Origin: Succinivibrio faecicola
GTDB taxonomy: Bacteria; Pseudomonadota; Gammaproteobacteria; Enterobacterales; Succinivibrionaceae
Assembly (NCBI RefSeq): GCF_019448115.1
Contig: NZ_JAGFNY010000011.1
Coordinates: 1-58,069 of the forward strand
Direction: 5' to 3'
Length of the DNA stretch: 58,069 nucleotides
A program made the translations under genes and the position numbers. The number at the start of each line of letters is the position of its first letter. Within the stretch, counting starts at the first letter, position 1. Below the pieces are notes generated by a model. The model ran no database searches, had not been told where the DNA came from, and saw only the letters and a program-made list of their open reading frames with translations. Below are positions 9,997-20,122 of the stretch, piece by piece.

Positions 9997-10017
9997 TAAT
10001 TGAGTAAACTGCTATTG

Positions 10018-12294
10018 TTATTTATATTTCTTTACGAATTTCTTTAGAGGATCATCATACTTATCCTTCAAATGTCTAATTCTAGGTAATCTAGTTGCAG
10101 GAGTTGTAGGATAATCTTTTCCTACTTTTCCTCCCTTATGATACTTTCTGTGTTCACCTAGTGAATAATTTGGCATATGAGAATAAATAGATTTTGTTTC
10201 ATCTAAGAAGTCTGCGATGACATCCATAATCTTGTGGAATTTCTCTAAACACTGCTTTTCATCTAGTGAATTATAAAGAGTGCGTGCTCCGATTATGAAA
10301 TATGTCTGCAGTGAACCTTCTAAGCTGTTTCCGATAAAATAAGTCGCTGCATTTGCTCTGAGATAATAATCAATTTCAGAAACGTGTTCCATTAGCTGAA
10401 TTGCCTCTGTTCTTGAGGAGACTCTTTTACGGATAAGAGAACTGATTTTATCAACAGCGCTATTGAATTCATTCTTATAAAAGATTTCTTCAAAGAATCC
10501 TTTTGGTACTTCAATAGGTCCTGTTATTTCATTAACAAGACAGTCAAAAACTTCTGACTTATTAATATTCTGAATATTGTCAAAGTTCAGCTCATATGAG
10601 TGCATAGATTTAGCAGAATCGATAAGAGCTCCGTCTGAGCAGTTTACACAACTTACTTCTACCTTCTCTTCATTTTTGAAAATTCTTAAAATAAAATCTA
10701 TGTTGTGTGCTGATAATTTATAGAAATAGTTACTTTCAACAGTTCCACCAAAGTTTCCAGGCACTATGTTAGTTAACTTGTATACACCTCTTGAGGTCTG
10801 GTTTCCGTGTTCTTTATAAGTGGCTGTATACTGAGAGTGCAGAGTATAGTCAGTTCCAATTTTCTTTCCGTTATCAAGACCAAACAGATACAGATTTTTG
10901 AATCCTAAATACAGCATGCCTGACACGCCCATATTACCCACAAGAGGATTCATTAGCTGAACGCAACGGATCTTTCTAAACTGTTCAGAAAGAGCAGCCA
11001 CGTACTTGATAAATGGTTCATCAATTTTTCCAAAAATAGCTGTGTGCTTGAATCTTGCTGTTGTCTTTGGATGTACTACGTCACCTGTCAGAAGGATCAT
11101 GTCCTGAATAAATTCCTTATCTGGGATCATATCAAGGGATTCTGATATTTCTGGTGTTCTTTCTGTGCAGGCATAGATATCAGGTTTTACACCTGCATGA
11201 TAGAGAGTTTCAAGAGCAGTACCACAGGCAACGATTATTGCTTTGTCCTGGTTCTTTTTAATAAATTCAATATCATTGTCAAGTGATGGGCCAGAGCCGA
11301 TAATGAATACAGGCAGTGATGCTAGGTTTTCAGGAAGCTTTGGTTCTTTAAGAACAAATGATTTGCCTGAAAGTATATTGCTTATAGCATGAGATGTACC
11401 GAATAGATGGTCATCAAAAAATCCCATAGCAGCATGCATTGATTCGTAGTCTTTAATTAAAATCTCAGCGATTGCTTTGATTTTATTGTTAGAGTAGTGA
11501 ACAATACCAAGCCATGTTCCTGTTAGGAATCTACCGTGAATATCGTAGAACTTTGTCATGTCCTGATAGAATTTTTCAGGACTCTGACCTAGCATCAAGT
11601 GAATTCCTAATTTGTTATCTGATAAGAATTTGAGTAAGTTTGCCCAATCAAATGCATAAAGTGATGCATAGAACATATCAAGATCTGGTTCAACAAGGAT
11701 TAGATTTGCAACTTCTACTTGCTCGTAGAGGTAGGCAAGTTCATAGCCAAGTCCAACCCCTAGAAGTACACAGTTAGGTACAGATCCGATTTTCTTTGCT
11801 GTAATTGAATAATCTCTTTTTACAGATTCATCGATTTGTACAGCTGATTTTAGATATTTGAAATGAAGCTGACCGTATGGATCTTTTTCAATACCGTATC
11901 TTGTCTGGGTAATATTGTTATTAGAAATAATATTGGTAATCTGTTTTTTGCAAAGCTCAAATGGGTCAAAAGTTTTGTACAGAATGTCGTTGCTTTCAAT
12001 GAAAATCAGATTAGGAATTCCATTGTCTGTACAGAAAAATTCCATTGTCTTTTCTGGTTTATAGTTTTTGAAGGTCTTTGCAATGTCAGGCATATATTTT
12101 TCAAATGCTTCTATATTTACAGCAAACTGATCAATAAGGTGATCTGCCATTACCTGCTGTTTTTGAGAAAGCTCTTTGATTTTTTCTATATCTGTAAGAT
12201 CAAGAGACTTTAGATCATGTGCAATGTTGTCTAAATTTGTATTAGGAGAGAATAGGACATCTCTTAACTTACTTGAGCTTTTTTCTGTAAACAT
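10018..12294 (-). CDS. Motility-associated factor (Maf) family glycosyltransferase
   Basis: This 758-aa protein resembles the Maf family (MAF_flag10, once DUF115). Members transfer nonulosonic acids such as pseudaminic or legionaminic acid onto flagellin in Aeromonas, Campylobacter and Clostridium. The core shows VFIIGSGPSLDNDIEFIKKN followed by IIVACGTALETL and GVKPDIYACTE, the typical sugar-nucleotide-binding pattern. The flanking regions are alpha/beta and family-specific. The gene is the last of a fliS-fliT-maf minus-strand operon and starts 15 bp after the fliT-like gene. Its position next to flagellin chaperone genes supports flagellin as the substrate. Which sugar it uses cannot be read from the sequence, and no nonulosonic-acid synthesis genes are in this window. 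Confidence 0.85.
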   Translation of the reverse strand: MFTEKSSSKLRDVLFSPNTNLDNIAHDLKSLDLTDIEKIKELSQKQQVMADHLIDQFAVNIEAFEKYMPDIAKTFKNYKPEKTMEFFCTDNGIPNLIFIESNDILYKTFDPFELCKKQITNIISNNNITQTRYGIEKDPYGQLHFKYLKSAVQIDESVKRDYSITAKKIGSVPNCVLLGVGLGYELAYLYEQVEVANLILVEPDLDMFYASLYAFDWANLLKFLSDNKLGIHLMLGQSPEKFYQDMTKFYDIHGRFLTGTWLGIVHYSNNKIKAIAEILIKDYESMHAAMGFFDDHLFGTSHAISNILSGKSFVLKEPKLPENLASLPVFIIGSGPSLDNDIEFIKKNQDKAIIVACGTALETLYHAGVKPDIYACTERTPEISESLDMIPDKEFIQDMILLTGDVVHPKTTARFKHTAIFGKIDEPFIKYVAALSEQFRKIRCVQLMNPLVGNMGVSGMLYLGFKNLYLFGLDNGKKIGTDYTLHSQYTATYKEHGNQTSRGVYKLTNIVPGNFGGTVESNYFYKLSAHNIDFILRIFKNEEKVEVSCVNCSDGALIDSAKSMHSYELNFDNIQNINKSEVFDCLVNEITGPIEVPKGFFEEIFYKNEFNSAVDKISSLIRKRVSSRTEAIQLMEHVSEIDYYLRANAATYFIGNSLEGSLQTYFIIGARTLYNSLDEKQCLEKFHKIMDVIADFLDETKSIYSHMPNYSLGEHRKYHKGGKVGKDYPTTPATRLPRIRHLKDKYDDPLKKFVKKYK

Positions 12295-12309
12295 TTGAAA
12301 ACCTGCGTT

Positions 12310-12639
12310 TTAGAATGAGTTCTTTCTTGTCTGACTGTACTTGTTACTTATGTTATGTCTTTTTTTTACGCTTTTGTACAGCTCTTTTACTCGATTTTGT
12401 TCAGTCTGAATGTATTCTTTTTGAGCATTGATATGTTCGTCATATGCCCTTAGAAATTCAATCGCTTCTTTTTGTTCTGCTTCACTAAGATTAGGAATAA
12501 GTTCGCAAAGTTCTTTAACAAGAGATTCGTTGATTTCGCCATAATCGAGCGCGAACCCAAGATCCTCCCGTTCTAGCTCTTTGCACAATGCATTTTCTGT
12601 CTCAGTAATTTTTCTTATAAGATCGTCAAGTTTACTCAT
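12310..12639 (-). CDS. Small FliT-like protein of the fliS operon
   Basis: This 109-aa protein is mostly charged helix: a Glu/Lys-rich N-terminal helix, a Leu-rich middle (ELCELIPNLSEAEQKEAIEF) and a basic, Asn/Ser-rich tail. Size and position directly after fliS match FliT, the chaperone for FliD and, in some species, a regulator of the flagellar master activator. Sequence alone does not prove the family. It starts 3 bp after fliS and is presumably translated from the same mRNA. A generic coiled-coil protein of this operon is the alternative. Confidence 0.5.
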   Translation of the reverse strand: MSKLDDLIRKITETENALCKELEREDLGFALDYGEINESLVKELCELIPNLSEAEQKEAIEFLRAYDEHINAQKEYIQTEQNRVKELYKSVKKRHNISNKYSQTRKNSF

Positions 12640-12642
12640 ATA

Positions 12643-13110
12643 TTAAATATAACCCTTGGCCATATGAGCATCATGGTTCAGATCAATATCAAGCTGTTCC
12701 TGTGTGCGAAGTGACTGAGCTTCTTTTTGTGCATCTACAGAAATACTTTCCCATGCTGCTTTAATTGGAGCAAATGCCTTCATTGCATCATTTACAGCAT
12801 CTGCTGTAAGTTCAATAGAAGCATCATTAAGTCTCTTTATCATATATGAGTATATCTTATAAAGATTAGTAGCTAATGATTCGCTTTTTGAAAAGTCTAA
12901 TGTAGACCTCAAATTTTCAATAATTGCGATAGCTGATGAGAGTTTTTTTGACTTTAATAGCAGATCATTTCTTTCAATAGCCCCTTTAGCCTGTGCCATT
13001 CTGTCATTAAGCCCCTGAAAGAGCATTTTTGTTACAACATAGGGATCTGCAACAGATAGCTCCGCATTAATGTTGGTTTTTTGATAGGCTTTAAGATTTC
13101 TTCCGTACAT
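12643..13110 (-). CDS. fliS: Flagellin export chaperone FliS
   Basis: FliS binds the C-terminus of flagellin in the cytoplasm, keeps it unfolded and delivers it to the export gate. The N-terminal motif AYQKTNINAELSVADPYVVT followed by KMLFQGLNDRMAQAKGAIE is the FliS signature (usually Yxx..VxxASPxxLVxMLYDG). The rest is the four-helix bundle. I chose the ATG at 13110 because AAGGAGAG lies 4 bp before it. The in-frame ATG at 13128 would put that ribosome binding site inside the coding region. The protein is 155 aa, slightly longer than usual. The flagellin genes themselves lie 40 kb away. Confidence 0.85.
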   Translation of the reverse strand: MYGRNLKAYQKTNINAELSVADPYVVTKMLFQGLNDRMAQAKGAIERNDLLLKSKKLSSAIAIIENLRSTLDFSKSESLATNLYKIYSYMIKRLNDASIELTADAVNDAMKAFAPIKAAWESISVDAQKEAQSLRTQEQLDIDLNHDAHMAKGYI

Positions 13111-13169
13111 ACATCTCTCCTTGCACAATATTTTTTATATGGCAGAAAATTGCCACACTGATATTTAAC

Positions 13170-13358
13170 TTAGCTATATGCAAGAAGAGTGCCTGTTTTT
13201 AATTTTGTGGATTTTCCTGAATGAAAAATACCTTGTGACGTGCCTGTCGGTGCATTCTTGAACTGTGAATAAACTGCTGACGAAGACGTGATCTTTTTGC
13301 TGTTGTATTGTTTCTTAACAGTCTGTTTGATTTTTTCACTATTATATCCTCCTATGCC
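13170..13358 (-). pseudogene. Small frameshifted or start-less gene upstream of fliS
   Basis: On the minus strand a good ribosome binding site (AGGAGG, 13348-13353) lies 8 bp before a GTG at 13339. That frame gives a very basic 46-aa peptide ending at 13199. The neighbouring frame is open from 13358 to a TAA at 13170-13172. It reads EKIKQTVKKQYNSKKITSSS and onwards, with codon use like the neighbouring genes, but has no start codon. Loss of one base at the start (ATG AGT becoming ATAGT) would explain both observations. I do not recognise either peptide. It may be a decayed flagellar accessory gene, or the 46-aa frame may be real. Confidence 0.35.
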
Positions 13359-13545
13359 TTAAAGTATATCAGATCATTAAGGTTATGTTCGTTCAAATTT
13401 GTAAGATTTCCATTAAGCGAAAGTAATAAAAATTCACATTTAAATAAAGAAAAAAATGCGACGAATGTGGTAAAATAAAAAAATGTTTTTTGAGCAATCG
13501 CTCAATATTTCAAACTTCAGTAATATACATACAGGAACAATTCTG

Positions 13546-16500
13546 ATGGATATCATTTTAGGTTCTCCAGCCGTCTCCTCCTTTAGATTAGATAAGATTA
13601 CCCAGTCTCTTGCAAAAGATGGGATAAAGGTAAGCTCAATTAGCACTCATTATGTTCACCTTGTTGATAGCAAGGAACCATTGAACGATAACGAGCTTGA
13701 AGTATTAAAGAAGCTTTTAAGTTACGGTCCTACCAAGGATGTATCCGAGGATAAGGGTGAATTGTTCTTTGTTATACCAAGAGTAGGTACAATTTCTCCT
13801 TGGGCTTCAAAGGCAACTGATATTGCTCATAACTGTAGCCTAACCAAGGTATCACGTATCGAGCGCGGTATTGCTTACTACATCGTAAAAGAAAACGGCA
13901 CATTTACCGAAGATGAAAAGAAGATTGTAAGCGCAAATATTCATGACCGTATGATGGAGAATGTTCTGTTCTCTTTAGAAGATGGTGCTGCATTATTCGG
14001 AAAGCAGTCTCCAAAACCATATACAACCGTTGCTTTAACTACAGAAGGTATGGAAGCTTTAAAGAAAGCCAATATTGAACTTGGTTTAGCTTTATCAGAG
14101 CCTGAGATGCAGTATCTTCTAGACAGTTTCAAGGTAATCGGTCGTGATCCTACTGATATCGAACTTTATATGTTCGCTCAGATGAATTCAGAGCACTGCC
14201 GTCATAAGGTATTCAACGCATCATGGAATATCGATGGCAAACAAGAGGATAAGTCCTTATTCTCAATGATCAGAAACACCTACAATACAACAAGCGATTA
14301 TGTTCTTTCAGCATACAAGGACAACGCTGCTGTAATGGAAGGTTCAAAGGCCGGCAGATTCTTCCCAGATCAAGACCATGTATGGAAGTATCATGAAGAA
14401 GATATGCCTATCTTAATGAAGGTAGAAACTCACAACCATCCAACAGCTATTTCTCCATTCCCAGGTGCTGCAACAGGTTCTGGTGGTGAAATCCGTGATG
14501 AAGGAGCAACCGGTGTAGGTTCAAAGCCAAAAGCTGGTATCTGTGGTTTCTCTGTATCAAATCTGAGAATTCCTGGTGCAATTCAGCCATGGGAGCATGA
14601 TTTTGGTAAGCCTGGTCGTTTAGCTTCAGCTTTACAGATCATGATTGACGGTCCTTTAGGTGGCGCAAGCTTCAACAACGAATTTGGTCGTCCAAACCTT
14701 TGCGGTTACTTCAGAACATATGAAGAAGAAGTTACAAGTTTCAATGGTAAGGAAGTAAGAGGTTACCACAAGCCAATTATGTTAGCTGGTGGTTGGGGTA
14801 ACATCCGTCGTGAGCACATTGTAAAGGATCACATCGATCCAGGTGCAAAGCTGATTGTTCTTGGCGGTCCTGCTATGAATATCGGTTTAGGTGGTGGTGC
14901 TGCATCTTCTATGAACTCAGGCGCTTCATCAGAAGATCTAGACTTCGCTTCAGTACAGCGTGGCAACCCAGAAATGCAGCGTCGCTGTCAGGAAGTTATT
15001 GATGCATGTTGGGAATTAGGTGATGAAAACCCAATCATGTTTATACACGACGTTGGTGCTGGCGGTCTTTCAAACGCTATGCCTGAACTTGTTTCAGACG
15101 GTGGTGTAGGCGGTCGTTTTGATTTACGTAAGATCCCTAATGATGAGCCTGGTATGTCCCCATTGCAGATTTGGTGTAATGAGTCTCAGGAGCGTTATGT
15201 TCTAGCTGTTGCTGCTGACAAGTTTGATTTATTCGAGTCATTCTGTAAGCGTGAGCGTGCTCAGTATGCTGTTATTGGTGAGGCTACTAAGGAGCGTAGA
15301 GTTGTTCTTGAGGATCCATACTTCAATAACAAGCCAATCGATTTACCTTTAGATGTTCTTTTAGGTAAGCCACCTCGTATGCACAGAGATGTTGTAACCT
15401 TAAAGCAGAATTCACCAGAGATTAACCTTGATGGTATTACTCCTCTTGAGGCTGCAAAACGTGTTCTGTCATTACCTACCGTTGCAGAAAAGACCTTCTT
15501 AATTACCATCGGTGACCGTTCAGTTACTGGTTTGGTTGCTCGTGATCAGATGGTTGGTCCATGGCAGGTTCCTGTATCAGATGTTGCTGTAACTGCAGCT
15601 TCATATGATTCTTACCACGGTGAGGCTGGTGCTGTAGGTGAAAGAACTCCTGTTGCTCTATTAAATCACGGTGCATCTGCAAGATTAGCTGTTGCAGAGG
15701 CTATTACCAATATCGCTGCTGCTGATATTGGCGAGCTTAAGAGAGTAAAATTATCTGCTAACTGGATGGCTCCTACAGGACATCCAGGTGAGGATGCAGG
15801 CTTATTTGAGGCTGTAAAGACTGTTGGTATGGAAATCTGCCCTCAGCTTGGCATTACCATCCCAGTAGGTAAAGACTCTATGTCTATGAAGACAACATGG
15901 GAAGAGAACGGCGAAAAGAAGAGCGTAACAGCTCCTTTATCTTTAATTATTTCTTCTTTTGCTCGTGTTGAGGACATCAGAAAGACATTAACTCCAGTTT
16001 TAAGAACAGATAAGGGTGATACAACACTTATCTATATCACCTTAGGTGAAAGACAGAATCGTCTTGGTGGTTCAGCTTTAGCTCAGGTATATCGTCAGTT
16101 AGGTTCTAAGTGCCCTGATCTTGATGTTCCTGTACGTCTAAAGGGGCTGTTTGATTCTATTCAGTTCCTGAACAGAAAAGACTTACTACTTGCATATCAT
16201 GATATTTCTGATGGTGGTTTATTCACTACAATCTGTGAAATGTCATTTGCAGGACATACAGGTGTTAGCGTACGTCTTGATAACCTTGGTGAATATGATA
16301 TTCCAGCTCTGTTTGCAGAAGAAATCGGTGCTGTAATTCAGGTTAAGACTGATGATGCTGAAACAGTTATGAACATCCTTTCAGGTCACGGTCTTGCAAA
16401 CTGCATTTTTGAGATCGGTTCATTACGTTCTGATGACAGAATCGTATTCACACGAGATGGTAATGATGTTATCAACGAGCCTCGTCAGATGTTCCGTAAG

Positions 16501-17439
16501 ATCTGGGCTCAGACAACCTATCAGATGCAATCTCTTCGTGATAACCCAGATTGTGCTCGTCAGGAATATGAAGCTAAGGATGAGTCAAACGATCGCGGTC
16601 TGTTTGCTGAGCTTACCTTCGATATCAATGAGGATGTTGCAGCTCCATATATCAGCAAGGGAATTGCACCTAAGGTTGCAATCCTTCGTGAACAGGGTGT
16701 AAATTCACACGGTGAAATGGCAGCAGCCTTCAATCGTGCTGGCTTCACCTGCGTTGATGTTCATATGTCAGATGTATTATCAGGAAGAGTAAAACTAGAT
16801 GACTTCAAGGGCTTTGCAGCATGCGGTGGCTTCAGCTACGGTGACGTTTTAGGTGCTGGTGAGGGCTGGGCTAAGTCAATTCTGTTTAACTCAACTGCAG
16901 CAGATGAGTTCTCCAAATTCTTCAACCGTAAAGATACCTTTGCTTTAGGTGTATGTAACGGCTGCCAGATGATGTCAACTCTAGCCCCATTAATTCCTGG
17001 TGCTGATAACTGGCCAAGATTTGTTACTAACCTGTCAGAGCGTTTTGAGGCACGTTTTGTTGAAGTTGAGATTCAGGATTCTCCTTCAGTTCTGTTTGCA
17101 GGTATGAAAGGTTCTAAGTTACCTATCGTTGTTTCACACGGTGAAGGTCGCGCAGAGTTTAAGAATGCAGAGCATTTAGCAAATCTTGAAAAGTCAGGCT
17201 TAATTGCAGTTCGTTATATTGACCATGATGGCAAGACAACAGAGCAATATCCATTAAATCCTAATGGTTCCCCAAATGGTATTACCTCTGTAACTAATAC
17301 CGATGGTAGATTTACCATTTTAATGCCTCATCCTGAGCGAGTAATGCGCACAGTTGCTAACTCATATCACCCAGACAACTGGGGTGAAGATAGCCCATGG
17401 GTAAGACTATTCAGAAACGCTAGAGTATTTGTAGGCTAA
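13546..17439 (+). CDS. purL: Phosphoribosylformylglycinamidine synthase PurL (large form)
   Basis: PurL converts FGAR, ATP and glutamine to FGAM in purine synthesis. The start [18 protein letters not shown] matches enterobacterial PurL, so I chose the ATG at 13546 (AGGAAC upstream) over an in-frame ATG at 13483. The domains are in the usual order: the PurS-like N-terminal part, two AIR-synthase-like halves ([20 protein letters not shown]), and a C-terminal class I glutaminase. The nucleophile is Cys1137 in GVCNGCQMM, and PHPER carries the His/Glu of the triad. At 1297 aa it is nearly the length of the E. coli enzyme (1295). It is a single-gene unit closed by a strong terminator. I saw no PurR-box-like operator upstream. 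Confidence 0.97.
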   Translation: MDIILGSPAVSSFRLDKITQSLAKDGIKVSSISTHYVHLVDSKEPLNDNELEVLKKLLSYGPTKDVSEDKGELFFVIPRVGTISPWASKATDIAHNCSLTKVSRIERGIAYYIVKENGTFTEDEKKIVSANIHDRMMENVLFSLEDGAALFGKQSPKPYTTVALTTEGMEALKKANIELGLALSEPEMQYLLDSFKVIGRDPTDIELYMFAQMNSEHCRHKVFNASWNIDGKQEDKSLFSMIRNTYNTTSDYVLSAYKDNAAVMEGSKAGRFFPDQDHVWKYHEEDMPILMKVETHNHPTAISPFPGAATGSGGEIRDEGATGVGSKPKAGICGFSVSNLRIPGAIQPWEHDFGKPGRLASALQIMIDGPLGGASFNNEFGRPNLCGYFRTYEEEVTSFNGKEVRGYHKPIMLAGGWGNIRREHIVKDHIDPGAKLIVLGGPAMNIGLGGGAASSMNSGASSEDLDFASVQRGNPEMQRRCQEVIDACWELGDENPIMFIHDVGAGGLSNAMPELVSDGGVGGRFDLRKIPNDEPGMSPLQIWCNESQERYVLAVAADKFDLFESFCKRERAQYAVIGEATKERRVVLEDPYFNNKPIDLPLDVLLGKPPRMHRDVVTLKQNSPEINLDGITPLEAAKRVLSLPTVAEKTFLITIGDRSVTGLVARDQMVGPWQVPVSDVAVTAASYDSYHGEAGAVGERTPVALLNHGASARLAVAEAITNIAAADIGELKRVKLSANWMAPTGHPGEDAGLFEAVKTVGMEICPQLGITIPVGKDSMSMKTTWEENGEKKSVTAPLSLIISSFARVEDIRKTLTPVLRTDKGDTTLIYITLGERQNRLGGSALAQVYRQLGSKCPDLDVPVRLKGLFDSIQFLNRKDLLLAYHDISDGGLFTTICEMSFAGHTGVSVRLDNLGEYDIPALFAEEIGAVIQVKTDDAETVMNILSGHGLANCIFEIGSLRSDDRIVFTRDGNDVINEPRQMFRKIWAQTTYQMQSLRDNPDCARQEYEAKDESNDRGLFAELTFDINEDVAAPYISKGIAPKVAILREQGVNSHGEMAAAFNRAGFTCVDVHMSDVLSGRVKLDDFKGFAACGGFSYGDVLGAGEGWAKSILFNSTAADEFSKFFNRKDTFALGVCNGCQMMSTLAPLIPGADNWPRFVTNLSERFEARFVEVEIQDSPSVLFAGMKGSKLPIVVSHGEGRAEFKNAEHLANLEKSGLIAVRYIDHDGKTTEQYPLNPNGSPNGITSVTNTDGRFTILMPHPERVMRTVANSYHPDNWGEDSPWVRLFRNARVFVG

Positions 17440-17460
17440 TACCTATAGTCTCAAAGTTTA

Positions 17461-17488
17461 AAAAAGGGACAATTGTCCCTTTTTTTTG
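17461..17488 (+). terminator. purL terminator
   Basis: The palindrome AAAAAGGGACAATTGTCCCT is followed by eight T. The T and A runs on both sides would let it work in both directions. Confidence 0.85.
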
Positions 17489-17578
17489 TGAGTTTTGTTC
17501 TGGCAAAAATTAAATTTTTCTGATTGTGTTACCTTAGACTTTTCATATACATTCATCATACTTTAAGTTGGACAATCT

Positions 17579-18898
17579 ATGATTGATTTTATTACAAACC
17601 CCATAATCATATCAGTATTGATACTATGCATTCTTTGCTTGTTCAGAGTTAATGTGCTCCTATCTTTGCTTGTTTCTGCTATTGCAGGTGGCATTGCAGG
17701 TCACTTATCTGTCAGTGATGTTATGAACAGTTTAGTTGGTGGAATGGGGGGAAATTCAGAGACTGCTCTTAGCTATATCCTTCTTGGTGCTTTTGCTGTT
17801 GCAGTAAATAAAAACGGTCTTGCCGATCTGATTTCAAAGAAGATTGCATTGATGATTACATCAAAGAAATTTGTTCTTATCTGGATCTTTGTTGCAATGG
17901 CTGTAATGTCTCAGAATCTGATACCTGTGCATATTGCTTTCATACCTATTCTTGTACCACCACTGCTTACTTTGATGAATAAAATGAAATTAGACAGAAG
18001 ATCAGTTGCCTGTGCTTTGGCATTTGGTCTTAAAGCACCTTACATTGCTCTTCCTGCTGGTTTCGGTCTTATATTCCAGGGGCTTATTGCAGACAATATG
18101 ACCTCATGTGGTGTTGAGGTAAAGACTCAGGATATCTGGACATATACCTGGATTTTAGGTGTAGGTATGTTTGTAGCTTTATTGATTGCAATTTATTTTT
18201 CATATTTAAAGAGCAGAACATACCAGGTTTTAGCAAATGCCCCTCTGTTAGAAAATATCAATAAAGAGGATTTAAGATTTAATAAATCCCATTATGTTAC
18301 TATGTTGTCTGCAGTTGTAACTTTAATTGTTCAGTTGGCATCAGGATCACTTCCATTAGGTGCTCTTTGTGGTCTTACAATCCTGTTCTCATTTAGAGCA
18401 ATACTCTTTAAAAATATGGATTCACTGATCAGTGATGGTATCTATCTGATGGGCTATATTGCTTTTGTTATGCTTGTAGCTGCAGGTTTTGCATCCGTAA
18501 TGAAGGCAACTGGTGGTGTAGATGCACTTGTAAATTCAATTGTTCCTTACATGAAAGGAAGCAAAATTACTGCAACTATACTTATGATGGTTGTAGGTCT
18601 GTTTATCACAATGGGCATTGGCACCTCATTTGGTACTATTCCAATTTTAACCATGCTTTACATTCCAATCTGTGTAAGTATGTCTTTTTCAGTTCCTTCT
18701 ATGGTTATCGTAATTGCTGCAGCTGCAGCTTTAGGTGATGCAGGCTCTCCAGCCTCTGATACAACCTTAGGACCAACCTCTGGTCTTAATGCTGATGGCC
18801 AGCATGATCATATTAAGGATACCTGTATTCCTACATTCATCCACTACAATACAGCTCTGTTTATTGTTGCAGTCTTAACTGTAGCAATTCTTGGATAA
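17579..18898 (+). CDS. Na+/H+ antiporter family membrane protein (NhaC/YuiF-like)
   Basis: This 439-aa protein is almost entirely hydrophobic, with 10-12 predicted membrane segments. The pattern SDVMNSLVGGMGGNSETALS near the first loop, NLIPVHIAFIPILVPPLL, and GDAGSPASDTTLGPTSGLNADG near the C-terminus are typical of the uncharacterised Na+/H+ antiporter group related to NhaC. It would exchange Na+ for H+ across the inner membrane, though related proteins may carry organic acids or amino acids. The ATG at 17579 has only a weak ribosome binding site. It is a monocistronic unit between two hairpin terminators. Confidence 0.75.
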   Translation: MIDFITNPIIISVLILCILCLFRVNVLLSLLVSAIAGGIAGHLSVSDVMNSLVGGMGGNSETALSYILLGAFAVAVNKNGLADLISKKIALMITSKKFVLIWIFVAMAVMSQNLIPVHIAFIPILVPPLLTLMNKMKLDRRSVACALAFGLKAPYIALPAGFGLIFQGLIADNMTSCGVEVKTQDIWTYTWILGVGMFVALLIAIYFSYLKSRTYQVLANAPLLENINKEDLRFNKSHYVTMLSAVVTLIVQLASGSLPLGALCGLTILFSFRAILFKNMDSLISDGIYLMGYIAFVMLVAAGFASVMKATGGVDALVNSIVPYMKGSKITATILMMVVGLFITMGIGTSFGTIPILTMLYIPICVSMSFSVPSMVIVIAAAAALGDAGSPASDTTLGPTSGLNADGQHDHIKDTCIPTFIHYNTALFIVAVLTVAILG

Positions 18899-18906
18899 AT
18901 CTATAT

Positions 18907-18930
18907 AGCAGCAGTTAGTCACTGCTGCTT
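18907..18930 (+). terminator. Hairpin after the antiporter gene
   Basis: A perfect 9-bp stem (AGCAGCAGT and ACTGCTGCT, loop TAGTC) starts 9 bp after the stop codon and is followed by a short T-rich stretch (TTCAATCT). The weak T-tract lowers confidence. Confidence 0.6.
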
Positions 18931-19017
18931 TCAATCTAATTCAAAATAGCGTCAGTAAACTGTCATAAGATCTATTGCTTATATCTAACATGCTGATATA
19001 TAAGCAAAAGTACAATA

Positions 19018-19033
19018 TGGCATGAAAGTTGAA
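19018..19033 (+). promoter_or_regulatory. Sigma-54 promoter of flrBC
   Basis: TGGCATGAAAGTTGAA has GG and the -12 dinucleotide separated by exactly 10 bp, as in the TGGCAC-N5-TTGC consensus. The -12 element has GA in place of GC. It lies 34 bp before flrB. In Vibrio the flrBC operon is likewise transcribed by sigma-54 under FlrA. Confidence 0.65.
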
Positions 19034-19067
19034 TATTTCCTGTAAAGAATAAAATGGAGTAAATATC

Positions 19068-20099
19068 ATGACTGACGTAAAAGATACTCAACTTGATTTA
19101 TACAAGGAAATTGTTGAAAAAGAGCCTGCAGCAATTATTGTTTTAGATTCAAACGGCATTATCAGTGTTGCAAATCAGTCTGCTTTGAGTATGCTCAATC
19201 AGGATACTCTAGTTGGTCGTAAATGGTATGAGGTTATTCAGGAAGTTTTCAGACCTCAAAAAGATGACGGTCAGGAGGTTTCTACAAAAGACGGTAAGCG
19301 TCTTCAGGTCTCAACTAAGCCTTTATCAAGCGGTCAGTTAGTTGAAATGACCGATCAGACTGCAACAAGAGAACTTACCGATAAACTCAATCATATGGAA
19401 AGACTTTCATCTTTAGGTAAGATGGCAGCATCTCTTGCTCATCAGATTAGAACTCCTTTATCTGCAGCTATTCTATATGCTGCAAATTTAGGCAATTCAA
19501 AACTTCCTGCTCAATCAAGAGCATTATTTCAAAAGAAACTTATGTCCAGACTTGAGGCATTAGAAGCTCAGGTAAGTGATATTCTCATGTATGCAAGATC
19601 AGGCGAGCAGTCAGTCAAGTGTCTTGATGCTGTTGATATTGTTGAAGGTGTAACTTCATCTGTAGCATCAGTAATTGAGAAAAGTGGTGCAACACTTACT
19701 TCAAATATCGGTCCAAGACCTATGAAGATCTTAGGAAATGTGACAGCTTTAAACGGGGCAATTACAAATTTAGTGACAAATGCCATTGAAGCTGGAGCAA
19801 AAAACGTTAATATAACACTAGAGGCTGATGTTGCTAATGTTATCATAAGTGTTTGCAATGACGGCCCTGTAATTCCGAATAATGTATGTGAAAAGATATT
19901 CGAGCCATTCTATACAACAAAGAGTAATGGTACAGGTTTAGGATTAGCTGTTGTAGCTGCAGTTGCAAAAGTACATCAGGGAAGTATTAAAGTTAAATCT
20001 GATGAAAGTGGAACTGTATTTACAATGATAATTCCTAAATATGATGGCATAAATGAGCCAACTGTATCATTAGCAGATGAGAATAGATCTGTGGCTTGA
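19068..20099 (+). CDS. flrB: Flagellar sensor histidine kinase FlrB (FleS)
   Basis: FlrB phosphorylates FlrC, the activator of middle flagellar genes in polar-flagellate gammaproteobacteria. A PAS domain covers about residues 10-90 (AAIIVLDSNGIISVANQSAL). The dimerisation and phosphoacceptor domain has His125 in SLAHQIRTPLSAA. The ATPase domain has NLVTNAIEAGA, NDGP and GTGLGLAVV. No membrane segment is present, so the kinase is cytoplasmic, as known for FlrB. The length of 343 aa is typical. The gene follows a sigma-54 promoter and is 23 bp ahead of flrC. flrA, which usually precedes it, is not in this window. Confidence 0.88.
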   Translation: MTDVKDTQLDLYKEIVEKEPAAIIVLDSNGIISVANQSALSMLNQDTLVGRKWYEVIQEVFRPQKDDGQEVSTKDGKRLQVSTKPLSSGQLVEMTDQTATRELTDKLNHMERLSSLGKMAASLAHQIRTPLSAAILYAANLGNSKLPAQSRALFQKKLMSRLEALEAQVSDILMYARSGEQSVKCLDAVDIVEGVTSSVASVIEKSGATLTSNIGPRPMKILGNVTALNGAITNLVTNAIEAGAKNVNITLEADVANVIISVCNDGPVIPNNVCEKIFEPFYTTKSNGTGLGLAVVAAVAKVHQGSIKVKSDESGTVFTMIIPKYDGINEPTVSLADENRSVA

Positions 20100-20122
20100 A
20101 AGAAAGATAATTAGGATATCAA

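Noticed and set aside
13138-13156. A TGGCAATTTTCTGCC element on the minus strand before fliS looked like a sigma-54 promoter.
   Set aside because: The GG to GC distance is 9 bp, and the sequence is better read as a short TGGCA/TGCCA inverted repeat.
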